64,000 nucleotides of DNA from Pseudomonas frederiksbergensis (GCF_900105495.1 NZ_FNTF01000002.1:2827501-2891500), one strand, 5' to 3'; shown: positions 17,620 to 26,367, counted from the first letter of the stretch. Program-made: numbers and translations. The notes: a model not told the origin generated them from the sequence alone.

Positions 17620-18402
17620 TCAGATTGCGTTGTGGGTTTTGAGCCAGCCCAGGCCCGCTTCAGTGGTGGTCAGCGGCTTGTATTCGCAGCCAACCCAACC
17701 CTCATAACCGATGCGGTCCAGGTGTTCGAACAGGAAGCGGTAGTTGATCTCACCGGTGCCCGGTTCGTTGCGCCCAGGGTTATCGGCCAACTGGATGTGG
17801 TTGATCTCGCCCAGGTGCGCAGCCATGGTGCGGGCCAGGTCGCCCTCCATGATTTGCATGTGGTAGATGTCGTATTGCAGAAACAGGTTGGCGCTGCCGA
17901 CCTGTTCGCGAATCGACAGGGCTTGCGCCGTGTTGTTGAGGTAGAAACCCGGGATGTCGCGGGTGTTGATCGCTTCCATCACCAGTTTGATGCCCGCCGC
18001 TTGCAGCTTGTCGGCGGCGTACTTGAGGTTGGCGACGAAGGTTTTTTCCACGGTGGCATCGTCGACGCCTTGTGGACGGATACCGGCCAGGCAGTTGACC
18101 TGGGTGTTGCCCAACACTTTCGCGTAGGCAATCGCCAGATCGACACCGGCGCGGAACTCTTCAACCCGGTCCGGCAGGCACGCGATACCGCGTTCGCCCT
18201 TGGCCCAGTCACCGGCCGGCAGGTTGAACAGCACCTGGGTCAAGCCATTGGCATCGAGCTTGGCTTTGATCTCGGCGGAGCTGAAATCGTAAGGGAACAG
18301 GTATTCGACACCATTGAAGCCCGCCTTGGCGGCAGCTTCAAAACGGGCAAGAAAATCCTGCTCGGTGAACAGCATGGACAAGTTGGCTGCGAAACGCGGC
18401 AT
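17620..18402 (-). CDS. hyi: Hydroxypyruvate isomerase
   Basis: TIM-barrel isomerase of 260 residues, xylose-isomerase-like fold. It starts MPRFAANLSMLFTEQDFLAR, has GVEYLFPYDFSSAE early on and metal-binding acidic residues in VMEAINTRDIPGF, YDIYHMQIMEGDL, HIQLADNPGRNEPGTGEINY and GWVGCEYKPL. It interconverts hydroxypyruvate and tartronate semialdehyde. ATG 18402 has GGGAG upstream. It belongs to the gcl operon; large palindromes flank it on both sides. Confidence 0.95.
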   Translation of the reverse strand: MPRFAANLSMLFTEQDFLARFEAAAKAGFNGVEYLFPYDFSSAEIKAKLDANGLTQVLFNLPAGDWAKGERGIACLPDRVEEFRAGVDLAIAYAKVLGNTQVNCLAGIRPQGVDDATVEKTFVANLKYAADKLQAAGIKLVMEAINTRDIPGFYLNNTAQALSIREQVGSANLFLQYDIYHMQIMEGDLARTMAAHLGEINHIQLADNPGRNEPGTGEINYRFLFEHLDRIGYEGWVGCEYKPLTTTEAGLGWLKTHNAI

Positions 18403-18426
18403 GGTGGTCTCCCGTAAAAATAGGTG

Positions 18427-18531
18427 CCTGTAGCAGCTGCCGAGGTACGAGGCTGCGTTGGGCTGCGAAGCGGCCCCCGAGCGGTCCTGCGGACACGCAA
18501 CGCAGCCTCGTACCTCGGCAGCTGCTACAGG
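18427..18531. repeat. Long perfect palindrome between gcl and hyi
   Basis: 33-base perfect arms (18427-18459 and 18499-18531, beginning cctgtagcagctgccgaggt) enclose a 39-base loop rich in GC (gggctgcgaagcggccccc). It lies 12 bases beyond the gcl stop, so the operon mRNA must contain a very stable hairpin here. Confidence 0.95.
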
Positions 18532-18543
18532 TATCAGGTCAAC

Positions 18544-20319
18544 TTAATCAAGCAACGAAATCGCCGTTGGCGCATCGTTGCCGACCAGCGCCAGGTCTTC
18601 GAATTCGTTGACGGCGTTGATCTCGGTGCCCATGGAAATGTTGGTCACACGTTCCAGAATAATCTCAACGATCACCGGCACCTTGAACTCTTCGATCAGC
18701 TCCTGAGCCCTGCGCAGGGCAGGCTGGATCTGGCTCGGTTCGAATACACGCAGCGCCTTGCAGCCCAGGCCTTCGGCGACCGCGACGTGGTCGACACCGT
18801 AACCGTTGAGTTCCGGAGCGTTCAAGTTGTCGAAGGACAGCTGCACGCAGTAGTCCATGTCGAAACCGCGCTGAGCCTGACGAATCAGCCCCAGGTACGA
18901 GTTGTTCACCACCACGTGGATGTACGGCAGCTTGAACTGCGCGCCCACCGCCAGTTCTTCAATCATGAACTGGAAGTCATAGTCGCCCGACAACGCTACC
19001 ACTTTACGGGTCGGATCGGCCTTGACCACACCCAGCGCTGCCGGAATGGTCCAGCCCAACGGACCGGCTTGACCACAGTTGATCCAGTGACGCGGTTTGT
19101 AGACGTGCAGGAACTGCGCGCCGGCAATCTGCGACAGACCGATGGTGCTGACGTAGCACGTGTCTTTGCCGAACACCTGGTTCATCTCTTCGTAAACGCG
19201 TTGCGGCTTGACCGGCACGTTGTCGAAGTGAGTCTTGCGCTGCAGGCTGGACTTGCGCTGCTGGCAGTCTTGCAGCCAGCCACTGCGGTTTTTCAGTTTG
19301 CCGGCGGCTTGCCATTCGCGAGCGACTTCGATGAACACGGTCAGGGCGGCAGCGGCATCGGAAACGATGCCCAGGTCCGGGGTGAACACGCGGCCGATCT
19401 GGGTCGGTTCGATGTCAACGTGGATGAACTTGCGGCCTTCGGTGTAAACGTCGATCGAACCGGTGTGACGGTTGGCCCAGCGGTTACCGACACCCAGTAC
19501 CAGGTCGGATTTGAGCATCGTCGCGTTGCCGTAGCGGTGCGAGGTTTGCAGGCCGACCATGCCGACCATCAACGGGTGATCATCCGGGATGGTGCCCCAG
19601 CCCATCAAAGTCGGAACCACCGGAATACCGGTCAGCTCGGCAAATTCCACCAGCAATTCGCTGGCGTCGGCGTTGATGATGCCGCCGCCGGCCACCAGCA
19701 ACGGACGCTCGGCCTGATCGAGCATGGCCAGGGCCTTCTCGATTTGCACGCGGTTCGCGGTTGGCTTGGCCAGCGGCAGTGGTTCATAGGCGTCGATGTC
19801 GAATTCGATTTCAGCCATCTGCACGTCGAACGGCAGATCGATCAGCACCGGGCCTGGACGGCCGGAGCGCATTTCGTAGAAGGCTTTCTGGAACGCGTAA
19901 GGCACCTGGCCCGGTTCCATGACGGTGGTTGCCCATTTGGTCACTGGCTTGACGATCGAGGTAATGTCGACGGCCTGGAAGTCTTCCTTGTGCATCCGCG
20001 CGCGGGGAGCCTGGCCGGTAATGCAAAGAATCGGGATCGAGTCGGCCGAGGCACTGTAGAGCCCGGTGACCATGTCGGTACCGGCAGGTCCCGAAGTGCC
20101 GATGCACACGCCGATGTTGCCGGCCTTGGTGCGGGTGTAGCCCTCGGCCATGTGCGAGGCGCCTTCAACGTGGCGAGCGAGGACGTGATCGATGCCACCG
20201 ACCTTCTGCAAGGCGGAGTACAGCGGGTTGATCGCGGCGCCCGGGATGCCAAAAGCGGTATCAACCCCTTCACGGCGCATCACCAGAACGGCGGCTTCGA
20301 TTGCTCTCATTTTGCTCAT
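18544..20319 (-). CDS. gcl: Glyoxylate carboligase (tartronate-semialdehyde synthase)
   Basis: ThDP- and FAD-dependent carboligase of 591 residues from ATG 20319 ([20 protein letters not shown]); the frame extends upstream, but AGAGGC lies before this ATG. It joins two glyoxylates into tartronate semialdehyde plus CO2. In place of the usual ThDP-activating Glu there is Val51 in [13 protein letters not shown], the known hallmark of Gcl. The ThDP motif is [15 protein letters not shown] with VNNSYLG. It is the first gene of the operon gcl-hyi-glxR-ttuD-pyk and diverges from a GlcG-like gene. Confidence 0.97.
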   Translation of the reverse strand: MSKMRAIEAAVLVMRREGVDTAFGIPGAAINPLYSALQKVGGIDHVLARHVEGASHMAEGYTRTKAGNIGVCIGTSGPAGTDMVTGLYSASADSIPILCITGQAPRARMHKEDFQAVDITSIVKPVTKWATTVMEPGQVPYAFQKAFYEMRSGRPGPVLIDLPFDVQMAEIEFDIDAYEPLPLAKPTANRVQIEKALAMLDQAERPLLVAGGGIINADASELLVEFAELTGIPVVPTLMGWGTIPDDHPLMVGMVGLQTSHRYGNATMLKSDLVLGVGNRWANRHTGSIDVYTEGRKFIHVDIEPTQIGRVFTPDLGIVSDAAAALTVFIEVAREWQAAGKLKNRSGWLQDCQQRKSSLQRKTHFDNVPVKPQRVYEEMNQVFGKDTCYVSTIGLSQIAGAQFLHVYKPRHWINCGQAGPLGWTIPAALGVVKADPTRKVVALSGDYDFQFMIEELAVGAQFKLPYIHVVVNNSYLGLIRQAQRGFDMDYCVQLSFDNLNAPELNGYGVDHVAVAEGLGCKALRVFEPSQIQPALRRAQELIEEFKVPVIVEIILERVTNISMGTEINAVNEFEDLALVGNDAPTAISLLD

Positions 20320-20346
20320 GGTTTTGGTGCCTCTTACGTTTTGTAA

Positions 20347-20356
20347 TTGTATACAA
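20347..20356. promoter_or_regulatory. Candidate operator 1 (TTGTATACAA) before gcl
   Basis: Perfect 10-base palindrome 28 bases upstream of the gcl start; an extra TTGTA sits at 20341-20345. Such palindromes are typical of GntR-family (FCD) regulators. In P. putida the gcl cluster is controlled by the GntR-type regulator GclR, so this may be its site (inference). Confidence 0.5.
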
Positions 20357-20484
20357 GTGGCTTTGCGCAGAGTGTATTCACGGCGGACGGCGCAGGTCAA
20401 TCCATTTTCTCAAGCGGCCGTTTCATTCGTCGGAAGCCCAATCTACTGTGGCTTTTCGTCGCATGTGGCGTTTTTCGAGAATTA

Positions 20485-20494
20485 TTGTATACAA
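20485..20494. promoter_or_regulatory. Candidate operator 2 (TTGTATACAA) before the GlcG-like gene
   Basis: Second identical palindrome, 138 bases (centre to centre) from the first and about 93 bases before the ATG of the divergent gene. The pair could control both directions, with DNA looping possible. Confidence 0.5.
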
Positions 20495-20586
20495 AAAAAT
20501 AACTCATTGTGTTCTATTTGTTGCATCGGACTGTCGAACAAAACGCAGTCCAGCAGCTTTCCCTATAACAAAATGAGGACGGCACC

Positions 20587-21027
20587 ATGAGCGCTTTAAC
20601 CTTGAAAGTCGCAGTCAACCTGGCCAATCAGGCTATTTCCGCAGGGCGTGCAATCTCGGCGGCTCCATTGACCATCGCGGTACTGGATGCGGGTGGACAC
20701 TTGGTCACCCTGCAGCGTGAAGACGGCGCCAGCCTGCTGCGCCCGCAGATCGCCATCGGCAAAGCCTGGGGCGCCATTGCCCTGGGTAAAGGCTCACGCC
20801 TGCTGGCACTGGACGCACAACAACGCCCGGCGTTTATCGCCGCTTTGAACAGTCTGGGGCAGGGCAGTGTGGTGCCGGCACCGGGTGGGGTGTTGATTCG
20901 GGATCAGGACGGGAACGTGCTGGGGGCTGTCGGTATCAGCGGGGATCTTTCGGATGTTGATGAGCAATGTGCGATCACTGCGATCGAGGCGGCGGGGTTG
21001 CTGGCGGATGCGGGGGTGACTGCTTGA
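20587..21027 (+). CDS. GlcG/HbpS-family protein
   Basis: Protein of 146 residues with the GlcG/HbpS (DUF336) pattern: LANQAISAGRAISAAPLTIAVLDAGG near the start, LQREDGASLLRPQIAIGKA and a C-terminal PAPGGVLIRDQDGNVLGAVGISG. Members bind heme or corrinoids in some organisms, and E. coli GlcG is encoded with glycolate oxidase genes. Divergent placement from gcl and shared palindromes suggest a link to glycolate or glyoxylate use; the biochemical role is unknown. ATG 20587 has AGGA upstream. Confidence 0.85.
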   Translation: MSALTLKVAVNLANQAISAGRAISAAPLTIAVLDAGGHLVTLQREDGASLLRPQIAIGKAWGAIALGKGSRLLALDAQQRPAFIAALNSLGQGSVVPAPGGVLIRDQDGNVLGAVGISGDLSDVDEQCAITAIEAAGLLADAGVTA

Positions 21028-21048
21028 TTTTGTAGTGCCTGACCCATT

Positions 21049-21144
21049 GCTATCGCGGGCAAGCCCGCTCCCACAAGGATCGACGGCGTTCACATATTTT
21101 GTGTACACCAACAGCCCTGTGGGAGCGGGCTTGCCCGCGATAGC
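21049..21144. repeat. REPIN-type inverted REP pair upstream of the RAYT
   Basis: Arms 21049-21075 and 21118-21144 (gctatcgcgggcaagcccgc and complement) form a perfect 27-base inverted repeat with a 42-base centre. It ends 94 bases before the RAYT start codon. Confidence 0.92.
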
Positions 21145-21237
21145 TATCTACCAGACACATCCAGCTAAAAGTCTGCATCACCACCCGGCATTTCCAGGTC
21201 TAGCCTTTCATGAACCAATCATGAGAGAGGTAATGGA

Positions 21238-21696
21238 ATGCCTGATTTACCCGCTTCACATCGCTTACGAACGGGCCGCTATGCCGAGCCCAATCGAGTT
21301 TATTTGCTGACCACCAATACACTTGATCGTGAACCGGTTTTTAAGGATTTTGCTTTTGGCAGACTGGTCGTTCATCAATTTCGCCAAGCACAACATCTGG
21401 GGTTAGTGAATTCACTGGCTTGGGTAGTTATGCCTGATCACTTCCACTGGCTGGTCGAATTGGAAAAATGTTCGCTCAGCAATCTGATGCGCCAAACCAA
21501 GTCATTGAGTACTCGAGAGGTGAACCTTTCCAGTAATAGAAATGGGCCACTCTGGCAGCAGGGCTATCACGATCGGGCATTGAGGCGAGAGGAAGACTTG
21601 GTGAAGATGGCACGGTACGTTGTAGCCAACCCATTGCGGGCAGGGCTCGTAGAACACCTGGGCGACTATCCGCTGTGGGATGCTATTTGGCTTTGA
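21238..21696 (+). CDS. REP-associated tyrosine transposase (RAYT)
   Basis: Single-strand transposase relative (IS200/IS605 Y1 family) of 152 residues. It contains the HUH motif as PDHFHWLV (His68, His70), the Y1 helix ARYVVANPLRAGLV with candidate nucleophile Tyr127, and WQQGYHDRALR. The start ATG 21238 follows GAGAGG. Family members act on REP sequences, and REP pairs lie on both sides here (21049-21144 and 21715-21820). All catalytic residues are present, so it looks intact. RAYTs are vertically inherited, single-copy, domesticated genes rather than active insertion sequences. Confidence 0.93.
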   Translation: MPDLPASHRLRTGRYAEPNRVYLLTTNTLDREPVFKDFAFGRLVVHQFRQAQHLGLVNSLAWVVMPDHFHWLVELEKCSLSNLMRQTKSLSTREVNLSSNRNGPLWQQGYHDRALRREEDLVKMARYVVANPLRAGLVEHLGDYPLWDAIWL

Positions 21697-21714
21697 TCAA
21701 ATCCGAGTCGCCGC

Positions 21715-21820
21715 CATCGCGGGCAAGTCGGATCGCCGCACCGCCGCTCCCACAGGTTTCGAGAGGGCTCACACCTTTTGTGTCACCACAGATCGTGTGG
21801 GAGTGGGCTTGCTCGCGAAG
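21715..21820. repeat. Degenerate REP pair downstream of the RAYT
   Basis: Left arm (21715-21755) begins catcgcgggcaagtcggatc and has an insertion relative to the upstream copy; right arm tgtgggagtgggcttgctcg is at 21796-21815 and continues to 21820. It starts 19 bases after the transposase stop. Confidence 0.8.
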
Positions 21821-21833
21821 GGTGCGCCGCGGT

Positions 21834-22442
21834 CTACCGGTCCGGCTCACACCCCTTGAGCACCAACCGGATAATCGTCTGCGCCGCCGCCTCGTAATCC
21901 GCCTCATCCAGCTTCGCTTTACCGGTCACTGCGGAAATCTGCCAATCAAAATCAGCATAGGTCTGGGTCGCGGCCCAGATGCTGAACATCAGGTGGTTGG
22001 GGTCGATCGGGGCGATCTGGCCGCGGTCGATCCAGGTCTGGATGCAGTCGATGTTGTGCTTGGCCTGGCCGTTGAGCCGTTCAACCAGATCAGCGCTCAG
22101 GTGCGGGGCACCGTGCATGATTTCGCTGGCAAACACCTTGGAGGCGAAGGGCAGGTCGCGGGAGATGCGGATTTTCGAACGGATGTAGCCGCTCAGCACT
22201 TCGCTGGGCACGCCGTCGGCGTTGAACGGTGTCGAGGCCTGCAGAATCGGTTCGATGATGCTTTGCAGGACCTCGCGGTAGAGGTTTTCCTTGGATTTGA
22301 AGTAGTAGTAGACGTTGGGCTTGGGCAATCCCGCCTTGGCTGCGATGTCACTGGTTTTGGTCGCAGCGAAGCCCTTGTCGGCAAATTCTTCGCTGGCGGC
22401 ACGCAGGATCAGTTCTTTGTTGCGCTCGCGGATAGTGCTCAT
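21834..22442 (-). CDS. TetR-family transcriptional regulator (RutR-like)
   Basis: Regulator of 202 residues from ATG 22442 (MSTIRERNKELILRAASEEF). The N-terminal HTH is clear: FADKGFAATKTSDIAAKAGL then PKPNVYYYFKSKENLYREVL. The C-terminal ligand domain resembles RutR-type members (SKVFASEIMHGAPHL, MFSIWAATQTYADFDWQI). The ligand is unknown. It is divergent from the DUF808 gene with a gap of 135 bases, which is the usual place for its operator; no clear palindrome was picked out there. Confidence 0.88.
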   Translation of the reverse strand: MSTIRERNKELILRAASEEFADKGFAATKTSDIAAKAGLPKPNVYYYFKSKENLYREVLQSIIEPILQASTPFNADGVPSEVLSGYIRSKIRISRDLPFASKVFASEIMHGAPHLSADLVERLNGQAKHNIDCIQTWIDRGQIAPIDPNHLMFSIWAATQTYADFDWQISAVTGKAKLDEADYEAAAQTIIRLVLKGCEPDR

Positions 22443-22577
22443 AAACCAGGTGGTTCCTTGCCTGTGCTGGCGGTTGCGCATGGTAGCACCGGCCTCGCGC
22501 GGCGCTCAAGAATGCCCCGCAGCACGTTCGGCCGCGCTATGCTGCGCAGCATTCACTATTCGAAGGAAACCTGATTC

Positions 22578-23492
22578 ATGGCAGGAAGCAGTTTGCTGTT
22601 GCTGATCGACGACATTGCCGCGGTACTCGACGACGTGGCATTGATGACCAAAATGGCCGCCAAGAAGACTGCCGGCGTGCTCGGTGACGATCTGGCGCTC
22701 AATGCCCAGCAGGTTTCCGGCGTGCGCGCCGAGCGGGAAATCCCGGTCGTGTGGGCGGTGGCCAAGGGCTCGTTTCTGAACAAGCTGATCCTGGTGCCCT
22801 CGGCCTTGGCCATCAGTGCGTTCATTCCGTGGCTGGTCACGCCGCTGTTGATGGTCGGTGGCGCCTACCTGTGTTTCGAAGGTTTCGAAAAACTGGCGCA
22901 CAAATTCCTGCACAGCAAGGCTGAAGATCAGGCCGAACATGCTGAGCTGGTCGAAGCCGTGGCTGATCCGGCGGTCGATCTGGTGGCGTTCGAGAAAGAC
23001 AAGATCAAGGGGGCCATCCGTACGGACTTCATTCTGTCGGCGGAAATCATCGCGATCACTCTGGGTACCGTGGCGGATGCTTCGCTGACCCAGCAAGTCA
23101 TCGTGCTGTCGGGCATCGCCATCGTCATGACCATTGGCGTGTATGGCCTGGTGGCGGGCATCGTCAAACTCGACGACCTCGGTTTGTGGCTGACCCAGAA
23201 GCCTGGTCAGATGGCCAAAAGCATCGGCGCCGGGATTCTGCGTGCGGCGCCGTACATGATGAAAAGCCTGTCGGTGATCGGCACGGCGGCGATGTTCCTG
23301 GTGGGTGGCGGGATTCTCACCCACGGCGTGCCGGTGGTTCATCACTGGATTGAGAGCGTCAGCGCAGGGGCGGGCGGTGCCGGGTTTATCGTGCCGACAT
23401 TGCTGAATGCGGTGGCGGGGATTATGGCGGGGGCGGCGGTGTTGGCGGGTGTGATGGTTGCCAGCAAGCTCTGGAAAGCTGTGAAAGGTTAA
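22578..23492 (+). CDS. DUF808 family inner membrane protein (YedI-like)
   Basis: Membrane protein of 304 residues with the DUF808 opening [20 protein letters not shown] and [20 protein letters not shown], then [18 protein letters not shown] and several hydrophobic segments across residues 70-300. Function of the family is not established. It starts at ATG 22578 after AAGGAA and is divergent from the TetR gene, which may control it. Confidence 0.88.
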   Translation: MAGSSLLLLIDDIAAVLDDVALMTKMAAKKTAGVLGDDLALNAQQVSGVRAEREIPVVWAVAKGSFLNKLILVPSALAISAFIPWLVTPLLMVGGAYLCFEGFEKLAHKFLHSKAEDQAEHAELVEAVADPAVDLVAFEKDKIKGAIRTDFILSAEIIAITLGTVADASLTQQVIVLSGIAIVMTIGVYGLVAGIVKLDDLGLWLTQKPGQMAKSIGAGILRAAPYMMKSLSVIGTAAMFLVGGGILTHGVPVVHHWIESVSAGAGGAGFIVPTLLNAVAGIMAGAAVLAGVMVASKLWKAVKG

Positions 23493-23622
23493 GAAAATCT
23501 AGACACCCACATTTCTTTCAGATTGTTCCTACAAGCCCATTTTTGATGTTCTCGTAAACTTCACCTCCCTATTTGGGATGTAATGGCCGGAATGGGTTTT
23601 CTGATTGTGAAGGGGTTTAGGG

Positions 23623-24000
23623 ATGAAGTGGTATTTGCAAGCTTTCAAGAAATACGCAACGTTTGGAGGCAGAGCGAGCAGGAAAGAGTTCTGGATGTTT
23701 TTTCTCGTTGATAACTGTTTAATTGCATTTTGGCTAGGTATCGGGATTTGGTTGGGGTTGTTGGGGGAGCGAGCTTATCTGTTGATCTACACCGTTTATG
23801 CGCTTTGCTCTGCTTGCCCTCGATTGGCGATTACCTGGCGGCGGTATCATGACCTGAACAAAAGCGGGCTCAACTTCTTCTGGCTAATCATCCCTCTCAT
23901 TGGATTTATCATGTTTTTGATTTCAATGGGGACACGGGGAAATAAGGGTGAAAATGACTACGGGGCGGATCCGAAGGAATCGCAAGTTGTTCATGGGTAA
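23623..24000 (+). CDS. DUF805 family small membrane protein
   Basis: Protein of 125 residues with the DUF805 pattern: YATFGGRASRKEFWMFFL at the start, four hydrophobic segments, RRYHDLNKSGLNFF (the conserved RLHDxxxSG-type loop) and a C-terminal Gly/Asn-rich GTRGNKGENDYGADP. Function unknown. The gene and its upstream 130 bases are visibly more AT-rich than the neighbours, which may point to later acquisition. A bidirectional terminator follows. Confidence 0.85.
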   Translation: MKWYLQAFKKYATFGGRASRKEFWMFFLVDNCLIAFWLGIGIWLGLLGERAYLLIYTVYALCSACPRLAITWRRYHDLNKSGLNFFWLIIPLIGFIMFLISMGTRGNKGENDYGADPKESQVVHG

Positions 24001-24012
24001 CTGACCTAGCTC

Positions 24013-24052
24013 AAAAAAAGGCCATTCGATTCGCATCGAATGGCCTTTTTTG
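24013..24052. terminator. Bidirectional terminator between the DUF805 and mlaA-like genes
   Basis: Stem GGCCATTCGAT/ATCGAATGGCC with a four-base loop (24020-24045), an A-run before and a T-run after, serving convergent genes. Confidence 0.9.
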
Positions 24053-24063
24053 TTGCCGATGAA

Positions 24064-24852
24064 TTACTCGGCGATCTGCAACTTGCGCGACTCGGTGTAC
24101 ACGTAGCGCACTTTCTCGTACTCGAACGGCGAGTTCAGTTGGCCATAGCGGAAGCCGGTCTGATAGCGCTTGTCGATGGAACGCAAGATCAAGACTTCAG
24201 GATGGTTGGAGCTGACCTCGGCGACGTTCAGGAAGTTGATTGCCGATTCTGCGCTGAAGTCCGCCACCAGGCCGCCAGTGTCGCGGATGTTCGATGGGCC
24301 GAGGATTGGCAACACGAAGTAGGCGCCGCCCGGTACACCGTAGAAGCCCAGCGTCTGGCCGAAGTCTTCGTTCTGGCGCGGCAGCCCCATGGCGGTGGCC
24401 GGGTCCCACAGGCCGGCGATGCCGACGGTGGTGTTGAGCAGCAGGCGCGCGGTGGTTTCCATCGAACGCTGCCCCTTGAACTGCAGCAAGCTGTTCAACA
24501 GGTTCGGCACGTCACCAATGTTATTGAAGAAGTTGCTCACGCCAGTGCGCAGGAAACTCGGCGTGATGTAGCGATAGCCGTCGACCACTGGCAGGAACAC
24601 CCATTGGTCGAAGCGGTAGTTGAAGTGGTAGACGCGGCGGTTCCACTCTTCCAACGGGTCGTAGACGTTCAGTGCGTTAAGCGTGGAGCGTTCGAACTCG
24701 CGTTGATCCAGTCCCGGGTTGAATTTGAGTTTGCTCAGCGGCTCCTTGAAGCCATCACTGTCAATCACAACCGGTGCGTTGGCTTTGCTGTTGTCGGCAT
24801 TGGCGACGCCTGCGCAGAGTAGCGCTGCGATAAGCAGGAGGTATTTAGCCAC
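24064..24852 (-). CDS. MlaA/VacJ-family outer membrane lipid-asymmetry protein, without lipobox
   Basis: Protein of 262 residues with the MlaA core: YDPLEEWNRRVYHFNYRFD, GVSNFFNNIGDVPNLLNSLL, RLLLNTTVGIAGLWDPATAM and GFYGVPGGAYFVLPILGPSN. MlaA removes misplaced phospholipids from the outer leaflet. The N-terminus (MAKYLLLIAALLCAGVANAD) has a Cys at 13 but no proper lipobox (ALLC), and instead fits signal peptidase I cleavage after ANA, so it may not be lipidated. It overlaps the upstream hydrolase gene by eight bases. Confidence 0.88.
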   Translation of the reverse strand: MAKYLLLIAALLCAGVANADNSKANAPVVIDSDGFKEPLSKLKFNPGLDQREFERSTLNALNVYDPLEEWNRRVYHFNYRFDQWVFLPVVDGYRYITPSFLRTGVSNFFNNIGDVPNLLNSLLQFKGQRSMETTARLLLNTTVGIAGLWDPATAMGLPRQNEDFGQTLGFYGVPGGAYFVLPILGPSNIRDTGGLVADFSAESAINFLNVAEVSSNHPEVLILRSIDKRYQTGFRYGQLNSPFEYEKVRYVYTESRKLQIAE

Positions 24853-26143
24853 GGAAAAACTCCAGCATGGCGTCGCTGTTGACGCGGTAATTAAGGTTGC
24901 CGCAATGGCCGCCCAGTGGGTAAACGGTCAAGCGATCACCAAAGGTCTTGCGCAGGAAACCCAGGTCGCCAGGGCCGAGAATCACGTCGTCGGCGTTGTG
25001 CATGACGGCGATTTTCGGGCTGTCGCGCAGGTAATCCTTGAGTGCATATAAACTCACCTGGTCGATCAGTTGCAGCAGGCTGCCGCCGTCGGTACGGGCG
25101 CGCCACATAGGGATGACTTGCTCGGTGATGTAGCAATCGAAGTCGCACTGCAGCGCGCGCTTGAGGAACGGCGTGAGGGTAGTGCCTTCGGTGATCGGGA
25201 ATTTCTGTGGAATGATCAGGCCGCGACGGTTGATCAGGTCCGAGGTGAAGGCAATGTCGGCTGCCGAGAAGCGGAACGAAGTGCCGATCAGCATGGCCAT
25301 CTGTTCGTTGCTCAGGTGCTGCTTGGACTGCTGGAAGTCGTAGAGCAGCGCATCGTTGAGGTCGATGTAGCCTTTCTGCTGGAAGTAGCGGGTCAGTTTG
25401 TCCAACACCAGCTCATAAAACGTGGTGCTGTTGTTGATGCCCTTGACCTCGGTCTGGACCAGCTTGTCCAGGTTGGTGATCGAGGTGTAGAGGTTGACCG
25501 GCGGGTTGAGCAGCAAGACTTTCTTGAAGTTGAAGCTGCGACGGGTTTCATCCAGATGCGCGACGAACGCTGCGTCCAGTGCGCCCAGGCTATAGCCGGT
25601 CAGGTAGTAATCGGTAACGTCGACATTCGGGTTTTGTGCCCGCACGGCCTGCATCACCCGATACATGTCTTCGGCATCTTCCTTGGTGATACCGGGTGTG
25701 GCAAAGCGTGAGGCGGCGCTCATGAAGTCGAAGCTGGTGGGCGACGACAGTTGCACCACGTGGTAGCCGGCCTTGTAGTAGAGCTTCTTCAGGTATTCGT
25801 TATGGGTGCTGTCATAGCGCGCGCCGGTGCCGGCGATCAGGAAAATCAGCGGAGCGGCTTTATCCTGGGTGGCGATGCGGTAGGTGAGTTTCTTCACTGG
25901 CCAGAAGTTGTCCGGCAAATCGAATTCACGCTCCGGGCGCAACCTGACGCTACGGGTTTGCTGATCGATGTCGTCGTCCAGCGGCAACTCCGGACGAAGG
26001 TCCGGCGGTGTCGTTGCGATGGTCGCCTCGAACGGGTTGGTCAAGGGGTAGCCATAACTGGCGGCGTCGATGTCCACCGCCAGTGCGGACGCACTCAAAA
26101 TAAGGCCGCCAAACAAGGCGGCGAAGCGCAAGGAACGGAGCAT
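24845..26143 (-). CDS. Secreted alpha/beta hydrolase of unknown substrate
   Basis: Protein of 432 residues with a signal peptide (to about residue 22, ASALA) and an alpha/beta hydrolase fold. The oxyanion region is FLIAGTGARYD, the nucleophile elbow is GYSLGA (Ser185), a likely acid is in HNADDVILG and the catalytic His is in GGHCGN near the end. Homologues are often mislabelled serine/threonine kinases in databases. It shares a transcript with the mlaA-like gene (eight-base overlap), so a periplasmic lipase or esterase role in outer membrane lipid handling is a reasonable guess, not shown. Confidence 0.75.
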   Translation of the reverse strand: MLRSLRFAALFGGLILSASALAVDIDAASYGYPLTNPFEATIATTPPDLRPELPLDDDIDQQTRSVRLRPEREFDLPDNFWPVKKLTYRIATQDKAAPLIFLIAGTGARYDSTHNEYLKKLYYKAGYHVVQLSSPTSFDFMSAASRFATPGITKEDAEDMYRVMQAVRAQNPNVDVTDYYLTGYSLGALDAAFVAHLDETRRSFNFKKVLLLNPPVNLYTSITNLDKLVQTEVKGINNSTTFYELVLDKLTRYFQQKGYIDLNDALLYDFQQSKQHLSNEQMAMLIGTSFRFSAADIAFTSDLINRRGLIIPQKFPITEGTTLTPFLKRALQCDFDCYITEQVIPMWRARTDGGSLLQLIDQVSLYALKDYLRDSPKIAVMHNADDVILGPGDLGFLRKTFGDRLTVYPLGGHCGNLNYRVNSDAMLEFFRG

Positions 26144-26367
26144 GACTAGATCCCTTAGAGAAAGGTGCCGAATGAAGTTCGCAGGCTATGACCACGGGGT
26201 TTGCGCCAAAGTGCCATGAGTCGGCACCAATCAGGCCTAATTTCGGGGTAATAGTAGCTGGACGATACACTTTGCAGTGATTCCGTGACCAATTATCTGT
26301 CACATGCGCTTGCTTAGCGCTGGCGGGAGATTAAGCTGGCCGCCGATTTCGTTGATTGGAGTGCTTC

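Noticed and set aside
18424-20346. Plus-strand open frame of 640 codons opposite gcl
   Set aside because: gcl on the minus strand is unmistakable; the opposite frame even runs through the palindrome at 18427.
21238-21696. RAYT as an active insertion sequence
   Set aside because: There are no IS200/IS605-type ends or second accessory gene; flanking REP pairs and RAYT-type motifs fit the domesticated class better.
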